Assembly: GCA_963843255.1 (NCBI GenBank)
Contig: CAWJJQ010000009.1
Coordinates: 434,001 to 498,000, forward strand
DNA from: Bog-159 sp963843255
Lineage (GTDB): Bacteria > Acidobacteriota > Terriglobia > Bryobacterales > Bryobacteraceae
Length of the DNA: 64,000 nucleotides
Direction: 5' to 3'
Of this stretch, positions 58,688 through 64,000 are shown in pieces (within the stretch, counting starts at the first letter, position 1; the number at the start of each line of letters is the position of its first letter). The notes under the pieces are model-generated. The model had not been told where the DNA came from, made no database searches, and saw only the letters and a program-made list of their open reading frames with translations. The position numbers and the translations under genes are program-made.

Positions 58688-61081
58688 CTATTCGACGCGC
58701 ATCGTCTGAAGTGGGTCCCTTGTGGCCGCCCGCCACGCGGGACGCGCGCTGGCGATAATTCCCGTCAGCAACAACAGCGTGGCCGCGCTACAGTACGTCA
58801 AAGGATCACTGCTATTGATGCCGTATAGCAAGCTGGTAAGAAGGCGGGATAATAACAGCGCCCCAAAAATGCTTACACCAAGACCACACGCGAGGGGAAC
58901 CATTGCTCTCAGTAAAATCACGACCGCCACGTTGCCGGGAGTTGCGCCTAGCGCCAATCGAATTCCGATCTCCCTTGCCCGCTGAGCCGATGTGTAGGCG
59001 ACTACGCCGTACATGCCCATAGCTGTCAGAAGAAGCGAGAGGCTGCTCAGCACCGAGAAGATCCAGGTCGAGAACCGCGGGCGCCAGATGGAGTTCGCTA
59101 CCGACTCCTCCATGGTTTCTACTTTCACCACCGGCTGGTTTGGATCCACCGCCCAAACCTGTTTAATCAGTGCGGAACCCAGCGCCTTAGGGTCGCCCTC
59201 CGTTCGTACCACTATAGTCGACATGAACGTGGCGAAGATGTACTGCTGGTAGGGTATATAAACTTCGCCCGTAGCTGGCAATTCGTAACTCCCCTGCGCC
59301 GAGTCCTTCACTACGCCTACCACGGCCGGACCAGACGCACTCGATACGCTGGTCAGCTTTTGCCCCAGGGGGTTTCTGTTCGGGAACACTTGGCGAGCTA
59401 GGGATTCGTTGATAATCGCCACCTCGGCCGCTCCGGTCCGGTCGCTGTCGTTGAATGTGCGGCCTGCGACCAGCGGAATACCCATAGCGGCAAAATAGTC
59501 CGGACTGATAGTCCGCGCGGACGTTGGTTGGGGCTTGCCATCAGGTCCGGCAAAGCCAAAGCTAAGAGAAGTGCTGACATCGGAAAGTGGCGGATTGTTC
59601 ACTATCGCGGCGGCCTTAACTCCCGGCACAGACGTCACTCGCTCCAAAATCTCGCGATAGTACGCCATTTGTCGCGGCCTGGTGTCGTACTTGCCCGTGG
59701 GGCGCGGCTGCGTTAATGTCCCGACCGGTACGCGCAAGGTAAGCACATGATCGGGCCGAAATCCATGGTCTTCCTGCTGCAACCGGACGAGGCTCCGAAT
59801 CATCAGGCCCGATCCGGCCAATAGCAGGAACGCAAAGCCCGCCTCCAATCCGATGAGGGTCGAAAAGAGTCGCGAAGATCCGCGCGGACCGCTACTGGCC
59901 GGCCCACTTCTTAATACCGCCTGCGGGTCGGTTCGCGCCGCAAACCGAATGGGGGCGAGACTGCATAGGATCGCGAGGAGCAGGCAAAGCACCGTGTTGA
60001 AGACCTGCACTCGTCCATTAATCCCCACCTGCTGCAAGTGCGGGAGCACGATCGGCAACGCCGCTAATTCCTTCGTCAGAAGCTGCAGCAGCGAACGGGC
60101 CATCATGATACCGCCCACACTCCCAAAGATCGCCAGAACCAGGCTTTCGGATAACAGTTGCCGGACAATTCGCCATGGCCCAGCGCCCAACGATGTCCGA
60201 ATCATAATCTCCTTCTGCCGCTCTACCGCGCGGGTCAAAAGTAGACCGCCCACATCGGCGCACACGATCAACATCATCAAACCGGCCGCCACCAGCACGA
60301 AGAGTAGAGTTAATTCGTACTTCTTATCCGGCGTATCGCGCCACTGAGTCACGAGTATCTTTAGGCCCGCGCGATCTTTGGGCTCTTCCTGCTCCATCTG
60401 ATGCGCCACAATTTCCAACGCGCTCCGGGACTGCGCAACAGAGACTCCAGGGCGCAGACGGCCTATCACCTGAACCCAGGGCGTGGTCGCCGTTAGGCGT
60501 AGCGGCGCCCACAGCTCCGCTTCTGGATAGCGCAGTTCAAATTCCGGGGACATAACTCCCACTACCGTGTAAGCTTCGTCGGAGATGGTGATTCCACGGC
60601 CAATCACGCCCGGATCGGCATGGTAACGCCGCCGCCAGAGACGGTCGCTTATTACTGCCACATGCTGGGCGCCTCCTTCGTCGTCGGATGCGATGAGGCT
60701 CCGGCCTGATTGCGCATGCACACCGAGCACCGGGAAGAGACCCCACGTGCGCACGGCGATGACCTGTTCCGGTTCGCCGTCGCCGGTGAGTGTCACGGTG
60801 TCTCGCAGGTACGCGGCCGTTCTTTCAAAGATGTCGGTGCGGCCGGCCCACCTCTGATAGTCCCTGACCGGCACGCCGGTCCACGGGTTGTTGGTCCGTT
60901 CTTCGACCCGCACCAGGCGTTCGGCCTGAGGAAACGGGGACGGCCGGAGAAGCACCGCATCCACTATGCTGAAAACCGCGGAATTTGCTCCGATTCCCAA
61001 CGCCAAAATGAACACCACTGCCGCAGCGAATAATGGGTTCTTGCGGAGCCAGCGAACGGCCAACCAGAGATCCTGATGCAT
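58688..61081 (-). CDS. ADOP-type MacB/FtsX permease, 797 aa
   Basis: No prefix domain. First helix at FAAAVVFILALGIGANSAVF; mid FtsX segment RQKEIMIRTSLGAGPWRIVR; last segment REIGIRLALGATPGNVAVVI. Two MacB-core/FtsX halves. No adjacent ATPase or PadR gene. The start codon ATG is part of a perfect palindrome (ATACTAA-agaa-TTAGTAT), likely its operator. A TATACT at 61098-61093 would put the transcription start about 5 nt before the ATG. Confidence 0.88.
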   Translation of the reverse strand: MHQDLWLAVRWLRKNPLFAAAVVFILALGIGANSAVFSIVDAVLLRPSPFPQAERLVRVEERTNNPWTGVPVRDYQRWAGRTDIFERTAAYLRDTVTLTGDGEPEQVIAVRTWGLFPVLGVHAQSGRSLIASDDEGGAQHVAVISDRLWRRRYHADPGVIGRGITISDEAYTVVGVMSPEFELRYPEAELWAPLRLTATTPWVQVIGRLRPGVSVAQSRSALEIVAHQMEQEEPKDRAGLKILVTQWRDTPDKKYELTLLFVLVAAGLMMLIVCADVGGLLLTRAVERQKEIMIRTSLGAGPWRIVRQLLSESLVLAIFGSVGGIMMARSLLQLLTKELAALPIVLPHLQQVGINGRVQVFNTVLCLLLAILCSLAPIRFAARTDPQAVLRSGPASSGPRGSSRLFSTLIGLEAGFAFLLLAGSGLMIRSLVRLQQEDHGFRPDHVLTLRVPVGTLTQPRPTGKYDTRPRQMAYYREILERVTSVPGVKAAAIVNNPPLSDVSTSLSFGFAGPDGKPQPTSARTISPDYFAAMGIPLVAGRTFNDSDRTGAAEVAIINESLARQVFPNRNPLGQKLTSVSSASGPAVVGVVKDSAQGSYELPATGEVYIPYQQYIFATFMSTIVVRTEGDPKALGSALIKQVWAVDPNQPVVKVETMEESVANSIWRPRFSTWIFSVLSSLSLLLTAMGMYGVVAYTSAQRAREIGIRLALGATPGNVAVVILLRAMVPLACGLGVSIFGALLLSRLLTSLLYGINSSDPLTYCSAATLLLLTGIIASARPAWRAATRDPLQTMRVE

Positions 61082-61097
61082 ACTAAAGAATTAGTAT
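61080..61097. promoter_or_regulatory. Palindrome over the permease start codon, candidate PadR-type operator
   Basis: ATACTAA-AGAA-TTAGTAT, 7-bp perfect arms, overlapping both the start codon and a candidate -10 (TATACT on the minus strand). Similar to the palindrome at 61746. Confidence 0.6.
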
Positions 61098-61155
61098 ATA
61101 CCCTCCGGATTGGTATGGTGGCTATCGAGCCGTCCGGACATTTCAGACGGAATCA

Positions 61156-61740
61156 TCACTTCGACTTTAAGCGCGGCGGCGCGGCGACGGGGACCGGCGC
61201 GCGGAGCAGCGGAGCCTTCGTCGTCGCGCCGGTGAACTCCGGATAGAGGCGCCTGAGCTCCTGCGCGGCATTCTGGAAATCGTCGCGGATGGCGACGGTC
61301 ATGGTCTGGCCGGGGACGTTACGCGCGGGTGGCGGGGTGACGGTAATCTCGCCGACATAGAAGGCAAGCGGGCCGTCGCCGGGATGAAGGCGAACATAGG
61401 TGATTTTGTCCCAGGCTGTATTGGCGCTGCCCACGGCGGCTTCGAATTCGTCAAGTACGGCGAGGGCTGCGGGCTTATTGAGGATGGCGTAAAAGCGGTG
61501 GTTGCCGGCCACCGTGACTTCCTGGAGGAGATACTCCGGAGCGGCGCGGTTGGACTGGTGGACGAAGCGGATGCTGGGGTGCACCGCGGAATCCACCGGC
61601 ATAGAGAGAGAACCGAAGACCAGAACGTAAGGCTCGTGCTTGCGGGCGAGCTGGCGGAGGAGGCCGCGCGAGATGCGATTAGGATGGGCGCAGGAGGCGA
61701 GAACCAGGATACTGAGAGCCAGTACGGTGCGGGGCGCCAT
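61156..61740 (-). CDS. Hypothetical lipoprotein
   Basis: 194 residues. MAPRTVLALSILVLASCAHP is a lipoprotein signal with LASC lipobox. The mature domain (~175 residues) starts LLRQLARKHEPYVLVFGSLS and ends with a Pro-rich tail (APVPVAAPP RLKSK). Middle strands (FYVGEITVTPPPA) suggest a beta-rich fold. No family recognised. It is on the same strand as the ADOP permease, 75 bp upstream of it, each with its own ACTAAT-type palindrome, so they look co-regulated. Confidence 0.65.
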   Translation of the reverse strand: MAPRTVLALSILVLASCAHPNRISRGLLRQLARKHEPYVLVFGSLSMPVDSAVHPSIRFVHQSNRAAPEYLLQEVTVAGNHRFYAILNKPAALAVLDEFEAAVGSANTAWDKITYVRLHPGDGPLAFYVGEITVTPPPARNVPGQTMTVAIRDDFQNAAQELRRLYPEFTGATTKAPLLRAPVPVAAPPRLKSK

Positions 61741-61745
61741 ATTTC

Positions 61746-61764
61746 ACTAATAAATTAGTACTAA
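61746..61764. promoter_or_regulatory. Palindromes upstream of lipoprotein gene
   Basis: ACTAAT-aa-ATTAGT (61746-61759) overlaps a second palindrome TTAGTACTAA (61755-61764). On the minus strand a TTGCTT-N17-TAATTT promoter (61780 to 61752) would place the operator on the -10 and the start of transcription ~5 nt before the ATG at 61740. Confidence 0.5.
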
Positions 61765-61862
61765 AGTAATCAGAAAGCAAGTACCGTATCGACGAAGGGG
61801 TAGCCTCGGCCCACGATGGTTTGAACTGCATCGCGTCCCGGCTATCTCTCCAAAGACGACAT

Positions 61863-62028
61863 TCGGGAAATTCACAATCTTCCAGCTCGAACCCGGCGGT
61901 CATTCGGCGAAGCGGGTCGTAGTGCAGTTCGGCGCGACCTCGGTGCATCTGATCGAGAGCCGGGGGACAAAGTGATCCTCAGTGATATGTCGCCGTATGA
62001 CGGGGTAGCCGCGATCGTGTTGCGGTGA
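61863..62028 (+). pseudogene. Duplicate fragment of the adaptor-tail of the M56 fusion gene
   Basis: TIFQLEPGGHSAKRVVVQFG matches the C-terminal part of the M56 fusion protein (TIFKLEPDGHSAKKVPVQFG). A 17-bp loss after GATCGAG shifts the frame; the sequence then continues as in the original to the GTTGCGGTGA stop. The match goes on beyond the stop into the downstream spacer to about 62240 (with 58230-58440). It is a segmental duplication of about 380 bp. Confidence 0.8.
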
Positions 62029-62400
62029 TGGCTTCGTCTACGGTTCTTCGGGTGCCAGGCCAACGATGCCCTGAACATCGCGCGCCGCATGAAGAACCCG
62101 GGTGAGGCGATGCCGTCAATCGCTCAATTTCAAGCGGCGGAAGGCAGAGCCCCCAACTTCACGCACAAATCCGCCGGCAATGCGCGCACTTCCGTTGGAT
62201 CGGCGTGCGCTTTCACATGGCTGTTACGCACTCACCGCCGGTGCTTGCGTCGCTACTCTCTCGACGCCGTCCCGCCAGTCTCCATGACCATAATATCCAG
62301 TTGGGAGCGATAGACGGCATTGTGGAGAGTAGCGGCGACCCGGCCCACCCGCTGTCGTCATTTTGCACAAACCCCACTTTCCTGGAACTTAGTACCCGAT
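62029..62400. other. Gene-free stretch with duplicated spacer
   Basis: 62029-62240 copies the spacer after the M56 fusion gene, including GAACATCGCGCGCCGCATGA and GGCGATGCCGTCAATCGCTC. 62316-62388 is the short dispersed repeat. No gene seen. Confidence 0.6.
62316..62388 (+). repeat. Short dispersed repeat, copy 4 of 5
   Basis: GGCATTGTGGAGAGTAGCGG, CGACCCGGCCCACCCGCTGT, CGTCATTTTGCACAAACCCC. Longest copy with copy 5; would translate as GIVESSGDPAHPLSSF, as does copy 5. Confidence 0.75.
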
Positions 62401-63177
62401 CTAATTTGCCGACGGCTTCACTGCTCGATCGATTACGATCAGGTCAGTTGATCCGCGTTGGGTTTCAAGTCGCAGCCCGGTCTGCTCCCGAATCGCCCTT
62501 AGTAAGAGCACGGCCGGATCAGTCGCGGCCTCATCGGGCGGGTAATCGATCAAAAAATCGAAGTTTCCCTGGACGCCGGTCCGGTTTACTACCGGACGGC
62601 CCAAAATGCGCTCCAGGCGTTCGACTAACTGGTCTATGGTGGCGTTCTTGCCGGAGAGGCCATGCGGGAGGAAGCTGACGAAGGGTTGAACCGCACTGGA
62701 CGTCGACTCCTTGAGCTTGGGGCCGCCTTTCGCCACTACCAATGCATACACCCTTTCTTTCCTCATCTCCGTGTGCGCCTTCAATTGGAAGCGTTCGGTC
62801 AGAAGTGTCTGAAGCATCTGGCGCATTTCCAAATTGGGCGGGCTCTTGAAATTCGCCGGGACCCAGTTACTCAAGCCTGAGGAAGCGGACGGCTTCGCCT
62901 CGATATCGAATCGGTCTTCATCGGCCCAGTGGGGTCCACCCACAATGTGGTCCAGCTCGATGTTGTACGCGTCGTGGATCAACATTCTGAGGGTGTAGCT
63001 TGTCGCATGAATTCGGCCACCCGGATAAGTATACAGCCCAATCCCCATAGGCCCGCTCTGGGGCGGGGACCGCTTCACCGAGGCGACTTCAAACTCTGGC
63101 TTGATTGCCGCTTCTTGCCCAACTGCCATGCATGACGCCAACATACCCACCGCGGCAACCGCGATTGAACGCATCAT
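62401..63177 (-). CDS. TIGR03435-family secreted protein
   Basis: 258 residues from MMRSIAVAAVGMLAS (ATG 63177; GGAGAG before it), an AxG-type signal peptide. FEVASVKRSPPQSG starts the family domain, IHATSYTLRMLIHDAYNIEL, NLEMRQMLQTLLTERFQLKA and ERVYALVVAKGGPKLKES are its conserved blocks, and GVQGNFDFLIDYPPDE then DLIVIDRAVKPSAN ends it. The family is expanded in Solibacter-like Acidobacteria; function unknown. Confidence 0.88.
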   Translation of the reverse strand: MMRSIAVAAVGMLASCMAVGQEAAIKPEFEVASVKRSPPQSGPMGIGLYTYPGGRIHATSYTLRMLIHDAYNIELDHIVGGPHWADEDRFDIEAKPSASSGLSNWVPANFKSPPNLEMRQMLQTLLTERFQLKAHTEMRKERVYALVVAKGGPKLKESTSSAVQPFVSFLPHGLSGKNATIDQLVERLERILGRPVVNRTGVQGNFDFLIDYPPDEAATDPAVLLLRAIREQTGLRLETQRGSTDLIVIDRAVKPSAN

Positions 63178-63646
63178 CGTACAGCTCTCCAGATTTTGGA
63201 CGCTCGGAGCCAGCAAAGTGTTTAGGTAAACGTGAAACGGGCATAGTGGAAAGTAGCGGCGATCAGGCCCACCGGCTATCGTCATTTTCCACAAACCCCA
63301 CTCTTAAGGTAGTTGCCACGGATGCGCCCCAACTGGGTTCGTAAACACTACGCCGTTAGGCAGGATCTCTCCCGCGTGCGCACCAAATGTCAGCAACGGG
63401 CGTTAGTTAGACGGCCAAGTGAACCCGGCAGGGCTCCCGGACCGCGACTCCGCTAAGCCCTTCAAGACCACAATCACCGGACGAGTTGGGCAGGGGCCAC
63501 GTCGACAGTTAGGCTCTCACCGCTCTCTCCGCCGGGAAAGGCCGGCGCGCGACGCTTGCCCTATACTGGATGCAGTACGTTGGGACGATGCGCCCGGCGC
63601 TACTGCGCTCAGGAGGCAAACGGCGAGGAGCACAGGAGGAAGCAAC
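63178..63646. other. Gene-free stretch before the reductase gene
   Basis: Contains the fifth short repeat copy (63239-63306) and CGTAAACACTACGCCGTTA (about 63341-63359), shared with 58611. Nothing else recognised. AGGAGG at 63634 belongs to the next gene. Confidence 0.5.
63239..63306 (+). repeat. Short dispersed repeat, copy 5 of 5
   Basis: GGGCATAGTGGAAAGTAGCG, GCGATCAGGCCCACCGGCTA, TCGTCATTTTCCACAAACCC, CACTCTTA. Confidence 0.75.
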
Positions 63647-64000
63647 GTGAAGAAGCTCACCGCAATCGTCGGTACTGCCCGCAAGCGGAGCACTCACAAG
63701 GCAGTCCTGCGGTTCCTGAAGAACCTACAGTCCCTCGGTGACGTCGAATATGAAATCGTCGCCCTCAGCGACTATCGACTCGACTTGTGCAGGGGCTGCA
63801 AGCTGTGTTTCATCAAAGGCGAGGAATGCTGTCCTTTGAAGGACGATCGGGACGTGCTCATCGAGAAACTCATGGCGTCCGATGGGGTCGTCTTCGCATC
63901 CCCGAATTACTCGTTCCAGGTCTCGGCGATCATGAAAGCGTTCCTCGACAGACTCGGCTTCGTCCTACACCGCCCACGCTTCTTCGGGAAAACCTTCACC
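63647..64000 (+). CDS. Flavodoxin-like NADPH-dependent FMN reductase (3' end beyond window)
   Basis: GTG start with AGGAGG 7 bp before it. KKLTAIVGTARKRSTHKAVL is the FMN phosphate-binding loop (T-x-R-x-x-S), DLCRGCKLCFIKGEECCPL is a Cys-rich segment seen in the iron-sulfur flavoprotein-like subgroup (CxxCxxC...C), and ASPNYSFQVSAIMKAFLDRL the PxY-x(n)-K-x-x-x-D-R motif. At least 118 residues are visible. Reduces FMN or quinones using NAD(P)H. Confidence 0.85.
   Translation, partial: MKKLTAIVGTARKRSTHKAVLRFLKNLQSLGDVEYEIVALSDYRLDLCRGCKLCFIKGEECCPLKDDRDVLIEKLMASDGVVFASPNYSFQVSAIMKAFLDRLGFVLHRPRFFGKTFT

Overview
The window is 64 kb of GC-rich bacterial chromosome. It most likely comes from an Acidobacteriota soil bacterium of the Solibacter/Bryobacter kind. 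This rests on four large MacB/FtsX-type permeases of the 'acidobacterial duplicated orphan permease' (ADOP) layout with no ATPase gene beside them, a TIGR03435-family protein, PadR and BlaI/M56 regulators next to permeases, and a complete alternative complex III plus A2-type cytochrome oxidase operon. The species assignment is inference. No rRNA, tRNA, transposase or CRISPR array was recognised.

Layout. 1-12.5 kb: end of a Lys/Ala/Pro-rich histone-like protein, a HipA-like kinase, a minus-strand operon aroC-def-fmt-argJ-hypothetical-thiO, a BI-1 family membrane protein, a minus-strand trio of acyl-CoA ligase, glycosyltransferase and FkbM methyltransferase, a VOC protein and a TPR protein. 12.6-28.3 kb: a PadR-ADOP operon, a dihydrodipicolinate synthase-family/DUF1080 pair, secreted and membrane hypotheticals, a PQQ-type beta-propeller, a broken large gene, and a second ADOP permease preceded by an internally deleted padR. 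28.4-39.4 kb: a tandem-repeat block, glpX, a D-2-hydroxyacid dehydrogenase, an FG-GAP protein, FAH-tmk-holB, a GxxExxY protein, a 1.2-kb tandem array, aroA, a receiver-less OmpR-type regulator and an asparaginase-type hydrolase.

39.4-51.6 kb is a respiratory operon. ActA-ActF plus a small membrane protein form the quinol-oxidising alternative complex III. They are followed by a SCO copper chaperone and oxidase subunits II, I, III and IV. Start and stop codons mostly overlap or nearly touch, so this is read as one transcription unit: menaquinol to ActB/ActA/ActE hemes, to the cytochrome c domain of subunit II, to the A2-type oxygen-reducing subunit I.

51.9-64 kb is accessory: two more ADOP permeases, a HicA/HicB pair whose toxin reading frame looks shifted, a BlaI repressor with an M56 peptidase fused to an efflux-adaptor tail, a duplicated fragment of that tail, a short repeat present five times, a TIGR03435 protein and the start of a flavodoxin-like reductase.

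The most unusual structure is the array at 35.15-36.33 kb. Each ~190-bp unit joins the last codons of aroA, the aroA-GxxExxY spacer and the first codons of the GxxExxY gene. Two unit types alternate, giving a higher-order repeat, and the same unit is found again in opposite orientation at 28.36-28.96 kb. Several regulator or target promoters (PadR, BlaI, and the lipoprotein and permease near 61 kb) have operators inside the core promoter and predicted starts of transcription at or just before the start codon, so leaderless or near-leaderless mRNAs are likely.
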